Shown here piece after piece: positions 31,886 through 41,326 of a stretch of DNA of 64,000 nt. This stretch comes from Sinosporangium album (GTDB lineage: Bacteria; Actinomycetota; Actinomycetes; Streptosporangiales; Streptosporangiaceae). How positions within the stretch are numbered: the stretch's first letter is position 1; each line of letters starts with the position of its first letter. The stretch covers positions 124,001-188,000 of the forward strand of contig NZ_FNCN01000013.1 of NCBI RefSeq assembly GCF_900100605.1, written 5' to 3'. Under the pieces are notes generated by a model. That model ran no database searches. It was not told the origin of the DNA and saw nothing but the letters and a program-made list of their open reading frames with translations. The position numbers and the translations under genes were made by a program.

Positions 31886-33238
31886 ATGGGCCCGTCTCGG
31901 CGGTGGAGGAGGACGACGCTGACACGGTGGCCGGAGAGCGGGGGCGGGCCGCCCGGCGGGCGCTTACGGGCCTGGCTCGGAGTGCTCCGCAGGGACCTGG
32001 CTCCCGGCGGCGGAACGCCGTTGTTCTCGCCGCCTTTCCCTCGGTTCCCCTCCCTCGCCTGGTATGTGCAGCTCGTAGTCGGGCTGTTCGCGATATCGCT
32101 CTCGGCGTTCGCCTGGCACACCCTCATCGATGACTACGGCGTCAGGAACGAGGTCGCCGGTCTGCTGGGCGTCGGGCAGGGCGCGGCGGTCATGCTGGCG
32201 TTGTACTGGCCGATGGCGGCCTGGTGGGTGTCGCTCGGCATGGCCGTGTCGGCCTCGTTCGCGGCCGCCGTATCGGCGGCCCTGTCGGCCTCGGCGTCCG
32301 GCGATCCCGTGCCGGAAAGCTCGGTGTGGCCGGCGCCCAGCCTGGTGCTCCACGTGGGTGTGCTGGCCTTGGTGGCCTGGGGGACCCGGCCGCGGGTGCC
32401 GGTGGAGATGTGGCTGATCACGTTGGGCGTGGGTGTGGTGCTCGCGATCGTGCTGCCGGGGAACGAGGATCCGCTGTCGCTGATCGACATGACGGTTCTG
32501 TCCGGTACGGTCCTCATCGCGGCCGGGGCGCTGCGGTCCCGCAGCGAGGCTCTGCGCCGGGTGGCGCGGGCGGAGCAGGCGACCGGGGAGGAGCAGGCGC
32601 GGCGAGCCCTGCTCGAAGAGCGCACCCGGATCGCCCGTGAGTTGCACGATGTGGTCGCCCACCACATGACCGTGATCGCCATCCAGGCGGAGGCGGCCCC
32701 CTACCGGGTGGCCGAAACGCCCGCGGAGCTGGCGCGGAGCTTCGCCGTCATCCGCGCCGGAGCGCTGGAGGCGCTGACCGAGCTGCAGCGCGTCCTGGGC
32801 CTGCTGAGAAGCGATGCCGTGGACAAGGAGCCTGAGAGCCCCCAACCCACACTGGAGCGCATCCATGACCTGATCGAGGGTGTGCGGGAGGCCGGGCTGA
32901 ACGTTGTGCTGTGCACCGAGGGCACCCCGAGTCCGATTCCTCAGGGCGTGGGGCTGTCGGCCTACCGCATCGTGCAGGAAGCGTTGAGTAACGTGCTGCG
33001 GCACGCTTTCGGCGCCGACGTCGTCGTCCAGGTCGTCCACCGTCCCGGACACCTGGAGCTGCACGTGGTCAACGGTCCGGGGCGGACATCGCCGCAGCCG
33101 ACGACCGGGATGGGACACGGACTCCTCGGCCTGAGAGAAAGGACCGCCATGCTGGGCGGAGAGTTGACCGCGGGACCGAGGGGCGGCGGCTACGTCGTAC
33201 ACGCCTGCCTGCCCCTCCACGGAGGCGACGACGCATGA
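31886..33238 (+). CDS. NarL-type sensor histidine kinase
   Basis: This ~450-residue protein has about six N-terminal membrane helices (residues ~57-215), a HisKA_3 dimerisation helix with the phosphorylated histidine near 253 (RIARELHDVVAHHMTVIAIQ) and an HATPase domain (YRIVQEALSNVLRHA, GHGLLGLRERTAMLGG). The ATG at 31886 lacks a ribosome site. A strong GGAGGAGG precedes an in-frame CTG at 31919, so the true start is open. Its stop overlaps the regulator's ATG (ATGA), giving a two-component pair. Confidence 0.87.
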   Translation: MGPSRRWRRTTLTRWPESGGGPPGGRLRAWLGVLRRDLAPGGGTPLFSPPFPRFPSLAWYVQLVVGLFAISLSAFAWHTLIDDYGVRNEVAGLLGVGQGAAVMLALYWPMAAWWVSLGMAVSASFAAAVSAALSASASGDPVPESSVWPAPSLVLHVGVLALVAWGTRPRVPVEMWLITLGVGVVLAIVLPGNEDPLSLIDMTVLSGTVLIAAGALRSRSEALRRVARAEQATGEEQARRALLEERTRIARELHDVVAHHMTVIAIQAEAAPYRVAETPAELARSFAVIRAGALEALTELQRVLGLLRSDAVDKEPESPQPTLERIHDLIEGVREAGLNVVLCTEGTPSPIPQGVGLSAYRIVQEALSNVLRHAFGADVVVQVVHRPGHLELHVVNGPGRTSPQPTTGMGHGLLGLRERTAMLGGELTAGPRGGGYVVHACLPLHGGDDA

Positions 33239-33903
33239 CGATCAGAGTGCTCATCGCCGACGATCAGGCGATGGTGCGAGAAGGATTCTCCGTACTGCTG
33301 AACGCCCAGCCCGACATCGAGGTGGTGGGCGAAGCGGTGGACGGCCACGACGCCATCGCCAAGGCCGCGACGTTGAGCCCCGACGTCATCGTCATGGACG
33401 TGCGCATGCCGGGTCTCAACGGCCTGGAGGCCGCCCGGGAGCTGTCGCCCACCACCAAGGTGCTCGTCCTGACCACCTTCGACCTCGACGAGTACGTCTA
33501 CGAGGCGCTGCGCGCCGGCGCCAGCGGCTTCCTGCTGAAGAACGCCGGGGCGCGCGAGCTGAGCGAGGCGGTACGGGTCGTGGCCAGGGGCGACGCGCTG
33601 CTGGCGCCCTCGGTCACGCGACGGCTCATCGGTGCCTTCGCCCGCATGGGCCCTCCGGCACGCGCGGGCGGGAATCGGGTCGAGGAGCTGACGGAGCGGG
33701 AAACCGAGATCCTCGTGCTGGTCGCGCACGGCATGTCGAACGTGGAGATCGCCGAACGGCTCGTCATCGCCGAGCAGACCGTGAAAACCCACGTGAGCAA
33801 CATCCTGGCCAAACTGGGCCTGCGCGACCGGACGCAGGCCGCCGTCCACGCCTACCGGATCGGCCTGGTCGATCCCGTACGGCTCCCGCCCCCGACGCGG
33901 TGA
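33235..33903 (+). CDS. NarL/LuxR-type response regulator
   Basis: This 222-residue protein has a complete receiver with acidic pocket (IADDQ), phospho-acceptor Asp55 (VIVMDVRMPGLNG) and Lys in LLKNAG. It ends with a LuxR HTH (LTERETEILVLVAHGMSNVE, then EQTVKTHVSNILAKLGLRDR). It is translationally coupled to the kinase. Targets cannot be read from the sequence. Confidence 0.92.
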   Translation: MTIRVLIADDQAMVREGFSVLLNAQPDIEVVGEAVDGHDAIAKAATLSPDVIVMDVRMPGLNGLEAARELSPTTKVLVLTTFDLDEYVYEALRAGASGFLLKNAGARELSEAVRVVARGDALLAPSVTRRLIGAFARMGPPARAGGNRVEELTERETEILVLVAHGMSNVEIAERLVIAEQTVKTHVSNILAKLGLRDRTQAAVHAYRIGLVDPVRLPPPTR

Positions 33904-33907
33904 CCGC

Positions 33908-34591
33908 TCACGCCTCCCCGGGTTCGCGGTCGCTCGCGTCGCGTGGCGCGGTCCGGTAGAGGGAGACGGCGAACGGCCTGTCCACGTTGCGCTCGACGTG
34001 GTTGCCCACCGTGGAGAGGGCGGGGTCGGCGTCCAGGAACGCATGGAGCCGCGTCGCCTCCGGCCACGGGTGGACGGCGACCAGGTGGGCGCCGGGGCGC
34101 ATGAACGCGGTGAGTCGCGACGAGGCGTGGCGCAGCCGCGGCGTGCGCCCGAGGTAGTAGAGCAGCTCGGCGCAGAACACCAGGTCGAAGTCGCCGCGCA
34201 GCCCGGGGTTCAGGATGTCGGCCTGGATGAAACGCACGCGCGAGCCGGTGTCCCCGACGCGTTCGCGGGCCCGCCCGAGCGCGCGGGAGGAGATGTCGAC
34301 GCCCACGATCCCGGCGTCGGGGTAGGCGTCGGCGAGAAGCTTGGTGAAGACCCCCTCGCTGCACCCCACCTCCAGGATGCGCTCGTAACGGCCTTCCGGC
34401 ACCGCGTCGAGCGTGGTCTTGTACTTGTGCGCCTCATAGTGGTCGGTCGCGAGCCGCCACGGATCGGGGTTGCGATGCCACCAGTCGAAGTATGTGCGCA
34501 GGAGTGGCCCTTGACCTCCGGAGGCGAGCAGCGAAACCGCACGGAAGAGAGTGCGATGCACGAGATCCGGGACTCTGGCTGCCACGTCCAC
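33908..34591 (-). CDS. NodS-like SAM-dependent methyltransferase
   Basis: GTG 34591 follows GGAGG by seven nucleotides and gives 227 residues. YFDWWHRNPDPWRLATDHYE and EAHKYKTTLDAVP are typical of the NodS/PF05401 group. Motif I is ILEVGCSEGVFTKLLAD and motif II/III FDLVFCAELLYYLGR. Rhizobial NodS N-methylates chito-oligosaccharides, and actinobacterial relatives work in sugar or cell-envelope chemistry, so only the general reaction is safe. It is convergent with the response regulator, with four bases between the stops. Confidence 0.8.
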   Translation of the reverse strand: MDVAARVPDLVHRTLFRAVSLLASGGQGPLLRTYFDWWHRNPDPWRLATDHYEAHKYKTTLDAVPEGRYERILEVGCSEGVFTKLLADAYPDAGIVGVDISSRALGRARERVGDTGSRVRFIQADILNPGLRGDFDLVFCAELLYYLGRTPRLRHASSRLTAFMRPGAHLVAVHPWPEATRLHAFLDADPALSTVGNHVERNVDRPFAVSLYRTAPRDASDREPGEA

Positions 34592-34691
34592 GATGTTTCC
34601 TCCGCCGGGGTTTCTCCAGGAATCGGCCTGTACACGGCCTTCCAGCCACAACCTAGAAACCCTTCGCCTCCACGGCACCGCCCTGGAGAGT

Positions 34692-34731
34692 GGACTTCGG
34701 TCTAGCTCTCAGGACTTCGGTCTAGCTCTCA
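34692..34731. repeat. Two perfect 20-bp direct repeats
   Basis: GGACTTCGGTCTAGCTCTCA occurs twice head-to-tail between the divergent methyltransferase and helicase-cassette genes. It could be a regulator site or a slippage product. Confidence 0.85.
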
Positions 34732-34884
34732 GGTAGGGGTCCGCCGACTCTGTCGCGCGCTATGACGCGAGGATCGGCGCGGTATCCCGGTAGTCTGCGG
34801 CAACGCGGAACGGGACGGGGCCGGGAGACGAGGCCCGGCGGACCCGGCGCACCGACACTCTGCGAACGAGGAGAGAAAGCACCC

Positions 34885-36039
34885 ATGAGCCGGCTCGATG
34901 CGCTGCGCGGTCCGACGCCGCCCCTGGACCACAACGCTCGCAGCATCGCCGCTCTCGCCGCCAACCCCGCCTGCGACCGCCGCGCGGTGCTCGACGCCGT
35001 CGGCGTCGACAAGAACCTCATGGCCGTGCACCTCGGCTACTCGGCGCAGTTCGGGCAGTCGCCGTTCGCGGTGGTCCGCACACGGCAGTTCGAGGAGATC
35101 GTGAGGGCCGGCGGGGGCGCCGGTCTGCTGCCGCTGCTGCGGGAGGCGCTCGGTCTGTCGATCGACACGGCCCGGTGGGAGTCCGCCGACGAGTCCGCCG
35201 ACGAGGGCGGCGGTGAGTCCGCCGAGGAGGGCGCCGGCGAGGCGCACGCCGTACGGCACACGCGCACCGAGGCCCTCGTCGCCCGCGCGGCCGGCGACCC
35301 GGGCACGGCCGTGGTCCTTGACCGGCTGCTGCTGCGGCTCGACGTTGCGGGCCACGAGGTCCACCTGGAGCCCGGCGTCCTCGTCTTCCAGGCCGGTGAG
35401 CGCTTCCACGTGGTGACGATCAAGCCGTTCGCCGTCGTCGACGGACAGGCGGAGACCGGCAGGGTGTCGGCGGCGGCCCGCGAGGCCGCGGTGTATGTGC
35501 ACGCCATGCGGGCCCTGCTCGTCCGGATGGGGCTCGCGCCGGACCGCGTCTCGCACGACGTCGTGCTGGTGTGCCCGGAGAACTTCTCCAACGTTCCCAC
35601 CGCCTCACTGCTGGACGTGCGCCGCGAGCTTTCGGTGCTGGCGTGGCAACTGGCGAGGCTCACCCGGATCGACCGCATCCTCGACGGCCTGCCGTCCGGG
35701 CTCAGCCTCGACCTGCGGATCGAGGCCGGCGTCCCCACACGGCCCGCCGCCGACCTGGACGAGGCGGTTTCGGGGATCGCGGCGAGATACGCCCCTGAAT
35801 GCCTGTCCGCCTGTGAGATGGCCTACTTCTGCCGGGCCGAGGCCAGGTCGGGCGGCGCGCTGGATGCGCTGGGCCGTGCCGTACGCGACGATCTCGGCGG
35901 GGTGGAGACCGTCGGCGCCGCGATCGGGCTCGCCACGGGCACCCGTACGGCTACCGCCGGCGAACAGGGCGTCGCCGAGCGGCTCCGCCACATCCGGAAG
36001 ATCTACCAGGAGACGGTCGCACAGGAGACGGTCGCATGA
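34885..36039 (+). CDS. Cas4/AddB-like putative nuclease with iron-sulfur cysteines (gene 1 of a three-gene cassette)
   Basis: From ATG 34885 the protein has 384 residues. Cys30 (ANPACDRRAVLDAVGVDK) and a C-terminal C306-x3-C310-x5-C316 (ECLSACEMAYFC) reproduce the four-cysteine 'iron staple' of Cas4/AddB nucleases. The centre (LEPGVLVFQAGERF, VVTIKPFAVVDGQ, AAREAAVYVHAMRALL) resembles a PD-(D/E)xK core, although the residue two before Lys180 is Thr rather than Asp/Glu. An acidic linker lies near 100-120. The ATGA overlap with the next gene and the downstream helicase suggest a split helicase-nuclease. Confidence 0.65.
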   Translation: MSRLDALRGPTPPLDHNARSIAALAANPACDRRAVLDAVGVDKNLMAVHLGYSAQFGQSPFAVVRTRQFEEIVRAGGGAGLLPLLREALGLSIDTARWESADESADEGGGESAEEGAGEAHAVRHTRTEALVARAAGDPGTAVVLDRLLLRLDVAGHEVHLEPGVLVFQAGERFHVVTIKPFAVVDGQAETGRVSAAAREAAVYVHAMRALLVRMGLAPDRVSHDVVLVCPENFSNVPTASLLDVRRELSVLAWQLARLTRIDRILDGLPSGLSLDLRIEAGVPTRPAADLDEAVSGIAARYAPECLSACEMAYFCRAEARSGGALDALGRAVRDDLGGVETVGAAIGLATGTRTATAGEQGVAERLRHIRKIYQETVAQETVA

Positions 36040-37499
36040 GCATGTTCCGCTCCTACCTGAAGGCGCAGGCGTTCCACGAGGGCCGGGCGCAGCCGTCGGC
36101 GACCGTGCGCCATGTCCACCTGTCGCACGCACCGCTCGTGTTCGTCCCGCTGCGGATGGCCGGTGAGGCGGCGGCGCCGCTCGGGGCGATGGTCGGCTGC
36201 GACCGGGCGGCCCCGACGCTGCTGGTCGTCCCGCAACCGCGCAACCGCGAGCTGCGGTTCGCGTTCGCGACGGAACTCGCCGCCGTCGTCCTGCCCTACA
36301 TCGAGCGGTTCGCGGGGGAGACCGAGACGGTCGAGGCGAAAACCCCCTATGAGCGGTGCCTCGACGCTCCGCAGATCCTCGTCCCGAACCCCCGGGGGGT
36401 GGCGTTCAGCAGGCTTCTGGGAAGGTCCACGAGGTTCCGCCGTACATCGGGCCCTTATGCCGTCCCCCCCTCCGTGCCGGCGTTCGGGCAGTGGCTGACG
36501 TTCCTCGCCGAACGCGCGGAACACGCGGGCTCGTCCATGTTCCTCGCCATGACCGATGTTCTCGCCGCCCACTGGGTCACGGGGCAGAGCGGCGTCGAGG
36601 ACGGCACGCTGGCGGCCCTGCTGGCCTGGATCGCTCCACCTGCGGGCTCCACCGGGCACGAGGCCGCCGCCGAGTCCGAGGACCCGACGCGCACACCACC
36701 GGCCGGGCCCGACACCGACCCCGAGTTCGACCGGAAGGTCCTGCAGCCGGCGATCGACGCCTACGACGCGTCCGGCTCGCCGGAACGGGTGGAGGAGGCG
36801 CTGCGCCGGCATCTCCAGCCCACCTGGGACCTCATGTGGCGCGCGGTGGATCTTCTGCGCGGCCTGCCCGAGGCCGCCGGAGTGAGCGGCCGGTGGGAGA
36901 GGGACCGCACCGCGCTGGCCCGCGAGGTCGCCAGGCTCGGCGAGAACCCGACGCCGCAGGGGCGCTGGGACAGTCCGGTCGCGGCGGCGCGCCGGCTCGC
37001 CGCGCTGGAGATCGCCCAGCAGACCTACGAGGCGGCGCGGGCGTTCGACGACCCTCTGGCGATGGCGGAATACCGGGTGGAAGGGGCGGCGTTCGCCGGC
37101 GAGGTCGTCGCGGTGGAGGCCGACCGCCGCATCGTGCCCCCCGGCGGCAAGCGAGCGGTCCCGCGCCCCCTGGTGACCGTCCGGACCGGCGACCCTGTAC
37201 GGCTCGCGCCCGGCACGCGGGTGTTCTCGCCAGCCCGCCGTACCCAGCGGAAAGCCGAGATCGTGTCGGTGGCGGGGGATACGGTGACCATCCAGATCAA
37301 CGACGGCATGGGGCAGGGCCGCGAACCCGCGCCGGGGAGCGTGCCCTCGCTGGGCGAGGTCGTCTGCTACACCGACCTCGACCCCGGCGGAGGCCGTACC
37401 CCGCCTCTGCCCGCCCTTTCGGACACGCCGTGGACCCACGGCGGTCCGCCCGAGCCGTACGTTCCCACCGACGAGGACGCGCAGGAAAGCTGGTCATGA
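36036..37499 (+). CDS. Unknown protein, middle gene of helicase-nuclease cassette
   Basis: The protein has 487 residues, no membrane segment and no recognised enzyme motif. Features seen are a beta-rich N-terminus (PLVFVPLRMAGEAAAPLGAM), a Pro/Glu-rich linker near 210-230, a long helical stretch (LRRHLQPTWDLMWRAVDLLR) and a C-terminal beta-barrel-like region (PVRLAPGTRVFSPARR, VTIQINDGMGQG). Overlaps with both neighbours (ATGA at each end) mean that the three products are made together, probably as a complex. Confidence 0.7.
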   Translation: MSMFRSYLKAQAFHEGRAQPSATVRHVHLSHAPLVFVPLRMAGEAAAPLGAMVGCDRAAPTLLVVPQPRNRELRFAFATELAAVVLPYIERFAGETETVEAKTPYERCLDAPQILVPNPRGVAFSRLLGRSTRFRRTSGPYAVPPSVPAFGQWLTFLAERAEHAGSSMFLAMTDVLAAHWVTGQSGVEDGTLAALLAWIAPPAGSTGHEAAAESEDPTRTPPAGPDTDPEFDRKVLQPAIDAYDASGSPERVEEALRRHLQPTWDLMWRAVDLLRGLPEAAGVSGRWERDRTALAREVARLGENPTPQGRWDSPVAAARRLAALEIAQQTYEAARAFDDPLAMAEYRVEGAAFAGEVVAVEADRRIVPPGGKRAVPRPLVTVRTGDPVRLAPGTRVFSPARRTQRKAEIVSVAGDTVTIQINDGMGQGREPAPGSVPSLGEVVCYTDLDPGGGRTPPLPALSDTPWTHGGPPEPYVPTDEDAQESWS

Positions 37500-38794
37500 C
37501 CCCCAGACAGGCCGCCGAAGCCGCCACCGCGGCGATCCTGGCCGACTACACCGGCGGAGGGCACCGCGGCCTCGTCGTCGACTCGCCGCCGGGTGCGGGC
37601 AAGACGACCCTGGTCGTGGCGACCGCGATGCGGCTCGCCGAGGCGGGCCGCGACCTCATGGTCGTCGCGCAGACCAACGAGCAGGTGGACGACCTCGTCG
37701 ACAGGCTCGCGGGCAAGGCCCCCGGCGTCAGTGTCGGGCGCCTCCACAAGGAGGGTTTCCAGCCGCCCGAACGCGTGACCCGCCACTCGAACGTCACGCT
37801 CCACAACAAGGTCGACAAGGTGCAGCACTGCCAGGTCGTCGTCGCGACCGCCGACAAATGGGCCTACGTGTCGGGGCGCACGTGGCCGTGGGCCATCGTC
37901 GACGAGGCATACCAGATGCGGTCCGACAAACTGCTCGCCGTCGCGCCGCTCTTCGCCGACGGGCACACGCTGTTCGTCGGCGACCCCGGACAACTCGACC
38001 CCTTCTCCGTCGTCGACAGCGAACGTTGGACGGGCCTGGCCTGGGACCCCATGCAGAGCGCGGTCGCCGTCACCCAGCGGCTCAACGACCTCGCCGTGCA
38101 CCGGCTGCCGGTGTCCTGGCGGCTGCCCGCCACCGCCGCGCCCGTCATCGCCGACGCCTTCTACCCGGCGAGCCCCTTCGTCTCCGGCACCGCGCACGGC
38201 GAACGGCGGCTGAGCCTCTCCCCGGCCGCCGCGCGCGACCCCCACGACGCCGCACTGGAGGAGGCCGCCTCCTCGGGGTGGGCGCTCCACGAACTGCCGC
38301 CCCGCCACACCGTGCGCACCGACCCCGAGACGGCCGCGGCCTGCGCCGCCCTCGCCCGCCGCGTGCTGGAGCGCGGCACCACCGCCCACGACGAGTACGG
38401 CTTCCGCCCCGTCACCCCCGACCGCGTCGCGGTGGGCTGCGCCCACAACGACCAGGTGGCCGCCGTACGCCAGGCGGGCGTCCCCGACGGCGTCACCGTC
38501 GACACCGCCAACAGGCTGCAAGGGCGCGAATACGACGTCACCATCGTGTGGCACCCGCTGTCGGGCCGACGCGACGCCACCGCCTTCCACCTCGAATCCG
38601 GCCGGCTGTGCGTCCTTGCCTCCCGTCACCGCCACGCCTGCCTCGTCGTGGCCCGCGCGGGCATCGCCGACCTGCTCGACAACCACCCGTCGAGCCTGCG
38701 GGTCCAGCTCAACGTGCCGGTGAAGTTCCCCGACGGCTGGGCCGCCAACCAGGCGATCCTCGCCCATCTCGCCCGCCACCGCGTCCCCGGCTGA
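37496..38794 (+). CDS. SF1-type helicase/ATPase, third gene of the cassette
   Basis: This 432-residue protein has Walker A in DSPPGAGKTTLVVATA, Walker B in WAIVDEAYQM, motif III in FVGDPGQLDPFS and a C-terminal UvrD-like motif (VDTANRLQGREYDVTIVWHP). It is shorter than UvrD or Dna2 because accessory 1B/2B domains are small. It should unwind DNA or RNA using ATP. The adjacent Fe-S nuclease candidate suggests DNA end processing, repair or defence. Confidence 0.83.
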   Translation: MTPRQAAEAATAAILADYTGGGHRGLVVDSPPGAGKTTLVVATAMRLAEAGRDLMVVAQTNEQVDDLVDRLAGKAPGVSVGRLHKEGFQPPERVTRHSNVTLHNKVDKVQHCQVVVATADKWAYVSGRTWPWAIVDEAYQMRSDKLLAVAPLFADGHTLFVGDPGQLDPFSVVDSERWTGLAWDPMQSAVAVTQRLNDLAVHRLPVSWRLPATAAPVIADAFYPASPFVSGTAHGERRLSLSPAAARDPHDAALEEAASSGWALHELPPRHTVRTDPETAAACAALARRVLERGTTAHDEYGFRPVTPDRVAVGCAHNDQVAAVRQAGVPDGVTVDTANRLQGREYDVTIVWHPLSGRRDATAFHLESGRLCVLASRHRHACLVVARAGIADLLDNHPSSLRVQLNVPVKFPDGWAANQAILAHLARHRVPG

Positions 38795-38918
38795 CACGCG
38801 TACGGCCCGGCCCTGTCACCGGGGGCACGGAGGAGGCGTGGATCGCGTCTAAGCGGGAGATCGGGGGGCGGGTGGTGCCGGTCAGGCGGGTGTCGGGCGT
38901 GTGGCGTAGTGTCGGGCT

Positions 38919-39131
38919 ATGTGCCGGAGTATCAAGACTCTGCGGGAGCCGTTCGCCAGTGATGTGACCGAGGCTGACATGCGGGAGGCGGCGCTGCAAT
39001 ATGTGCGCAAGGTGTCGGGTTTTCGAGCACCGTCGGCGCGTAACGCCGAGGCGTTCGATCGGGCCGTCGAGGCCGTGACGGCCGCGACACGTGAACTGTT
39101 GGCCGATATCGAGGTGAGATCCGCTCCCTAG
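38919..39131 (+). CDS. DUF2277 family protein
   Basis: This 70-residue protein with the DUF2277 pattern begins MCRSIKTLREPFASDVTEAD and continues YVRKVSGFRAPSARNAEAFD. The family is small, widespread in actinobacteria and of unknown role. Confidence 0.9.
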   Translation: MCRSIKTLREPFASDVTEADMREAALQYVRKVSGFRAPSARNAEAFDRAVEAVTAATRELLADIEVRSAP

Positions 39132-39263
39132 CGCGGGGCTGTGCCGTGAGGCCGTTCCGGGAGAGGTGAGCACGACGACGGCGCGGACGGGGCGGACGGA
39201 CATTCGTCCCGTCCGCCGCCTTGTTCGCTGTCCCGCCCGCTGTCCCGTTCGTCGCCCAGTGCC

Positions 39264-39319
39264 CGGCGTCGTGTTCGGCGTCGTGCCCGGCGTCGTGTTC
39301 GGCGTCGTGTTCGGTGTCG
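39264..39319. repeat. 12-bp tandem repeat in the intergenic region
   Basis: CGGCGTCGTGTT is repeated four times with a final partial copy. It lies between DUF2277 and the 3' end of the asparagine-synthase-like gene. Confidence 0.8.
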
Positions 39320-39373
39320 CCGGGGAGCGCGCTGGGGTCGGGGAGTGCGTGGGGCGGGCTGTGCCGTACAAAA

Positions 39374-41278
39374 TCATTGATGTCTGGGGATGGGGACGTG
39401 GAGCGGGTCCCGCGGCCGGGGTCTGGGGCCGGTGAGGTCGGTCGACAGCAGGGTCGCGAGGGTGTAGAGGTTCCAGGCCAGGCCGGGGCGGCGCACAGGG
39501 CCGTCGGCGAAGAGCTTGGCCACCTCGTCGGGGCGGATGATCTGCTCCAGGGCCGGTGAGGCGCACACTCCCTTGAAGAGGATCTCGCTGAGTTCGTCGT
39601 TGGGGTGGGTGCGCCAGCTCCACGCTTTGGCGGCCGGTTTCCGCTTCGCCGCGGCCGGTTTCGCTGTGGGGGGCTTCGCCGCGGGAGGCTGCGCCCGGGG
39701 CGCCTCGCGGGCCTCGCGGGCCTCGCGGGCCTCGCGGCCGAGCACGCGGTCGCGGAGCCGCGCCCAGCGGCCCGGCTCGGGCGTCGGGGGTGCCGCCGGT
39801 GCCGGCGGTGGCGGCGCTTCGGCGAGGAAACGCCACGGTGAGCCTTCGAGCGGGATGTCGGCGAGGGCCGGGGCGAACTCGCCGAGGAGCGCGTGGACGA
39901 GGGCTTCGGAGCGCCGCCAGGCCGGGTCGAGGGCGAGGGCGGCCCGCACCACGTGGTTGTCGAGGAACGGGGTGGTCGAGGTGCCCCGCCGCAGGGCGCC
40001 GGCCCGCGCGGAGGCGTGCCAGCGGCCCACCCGGTAGACGACGTACGTGTGGTCGAGCACCTCAAGGCCGTTGTCGCGTTCGAGCCAGGGGGCGGCGAGG
40101 GCACGGGCGTGCTCGTTCGCTTCCGGTGTGAAAAGGTCCTCGTCGTTGAGGAAGAGCGAGCGCACCTTGCGATCGATCGCCTGGGGAGTGATCGCCGACA
40201 TGCCGCAGAGGAATCCCCCTCGGAGGATTTCGCCGCTCTGCCCTGACATCGTGGGCTTCTTGGAGTACGGCCCGCCGCCCACGATGCTCTCGTAGGCGGA
40301 GGTCATGCCCTCGCACACCCGGATCACGTCGAACGCGCGGTCGGCCGGGTGCTCCACGACCACCTCCGACCGCGAGGCGGAGCGTTCCGGCGGGATCACC
40401 CGGTGCTCGACCCCGAGCACGGCGGCGATCCGGCGGGCGAGTACCACGTCCGGGTTGTCGTCCAATCCGTAGGTCGTCGTGATGAACGGGACCTTCGCCG
40501 CGCTGAGCATGGCGGCGATCAAGCGGCTGTCCCGTCCTCCGGTGAGGGCGAGGTTGACGGGTTCCGCCGTGTCGCGCAGCGGCGCCGCGGAGGCGGCCAG
40601 CGCGGCGGCGAGGTCCTCGACCGCGGTACGGCGGGTGCGCGGATCCATGGCCCCGGCCGTGGGGAGCGGGCTTGTCGTGACCGTGGCCACGCCGCCGCGC
40701 GTCTCGAAGCGGGACGCGGGCGGGAGGGCGGCGACGCCCTGGAACGGTGTCTCGTCTGAGAGGAAGTATCCCTGTCTGGCCATCGACTGGAGGGCGAGGA
40801 CGTCGAGCCGCACACCGGCGCCCGCCGCCAGGTGGACGAGCAGGGCGCGGTTGCCGATGATGTGGAGCTCGGGGGTTTCGGTGTGGAAGACGGGATAGGC
40901 CCGGGTCAGAGGGGTTGCTCCGAACACGCCAGACTCGTCCGCCCGGAACAGGGAGAAGCAGCCTGCCAGGTCCCACGGCGACCGCGTGGTCATCAGGGCC
41001 GAGGCGTCCCGCGGGTCGGCGAGATATCCGGCATATCCGGCGGCCCCGGCTCCTCCGGTCCCGGCTGCGGCGCCGGGGCCCGTGACCAGCGCCTGGTCGG
41101 GTTCGTTGCTCCAGACGAGCAGGGCGTGGGACTCGTCGGCGGAGCGCCAGTCCTCCCGGCGGATCGTCCCGGCGGGCACGGGGAACACCTCGGCGATCAC
41201 CTGTTCCGCCGCGTGCTCTGCTGCGCGGGTCGCCGCGCGATCGTGGTGCTTCGCGGCGATGGCGAGGAAGATGCGCAT
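39374..41278 (-). CDS. Asparagine-synthase-like protein without glutaminase cysteine
   Basis: This 634-residue protein starts after AAAGGGGGCACC. The C-terminal synthetase domain carries the PP-loop as NLALTGGRDSRLIAAM and later FLDNHVVRAALALDPAW. The N-terminal Ntn-like domain begins MRIFLA, so it lacks Cys2 and cannot hydrolyse glutamine itself. An Ala/Pro/Lys-rich insertion with REA repeats lies near residues 515-560. Homologous stand-alone proteins form amide bonds on unknown substrates, and lasso-peptide cyclases are one branch. No lasso B or precursor gene is recognised here. Confidence 0.8.
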   Translation of the reverse strand: MRIFLAIAAKHHDRAATRAAEHAAEQVIAEVFPVPAGTIRREDWRSADESHALLVWSNEPDQALVTGPGAAAGTGGAGAAGYAGYLADPRDASALMTTRSPWDLAGCFSLFRADESGVFGATPLTRAYPVFHTETPELHIIGNRALLVHLAAGAGVRLDVLALQSMARQGYFLSDETPFQGVAALPPASRFETRGGVATVTTSPLPTAGAMDPRTRRTAVEDLAAALAASAAPLRDTAEPVNLALTGGRDSRLIAAMLSAAKVPFITTTYGLDDNPDVVLARRIAAVLGVEHRVIPPERSASRSEVVVEHPADRAFDVIRVCEGMTSAYESIVGGGPYSKKPTMSGQSGEILRGGFLCGMSAITPQAIDRKVRSLFLNDEDLFTPEANEHARALAAPWLERDNGLEVLDHTYVVYRVGRWHASARAGALRRGTSTTPFLDNHVVRAALALDPAWRRSEALVHALLGEFAPALADIPLEGSPWRFLAEAPPPPAPAAPPTPEPGRWARLRDRVLGREAREAREAREAPRAQPPAAKPPTAKPAAAKRKPAAKAWSWRTHPNDELSEILFKGVCASPALEQIIRPDEVAKLFADGPVRRPGLAWNLYTLATLLSTDLTGPRPRPRDPLHVPIPRHQ

Positions 41279-41326
41279 GGTGCCCCCTTTGGCGGTCCAA
41301 CAGCGCGCCCAGGCTAGCCAAGATCA

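Noticed and set aside
39374-41278. Lasso peptide cluster
   Set aside because: The enzyme resembles the cyclase superfamily, but no B1/B2 protein, precursor with a lasso leader or exporter lies beside it.
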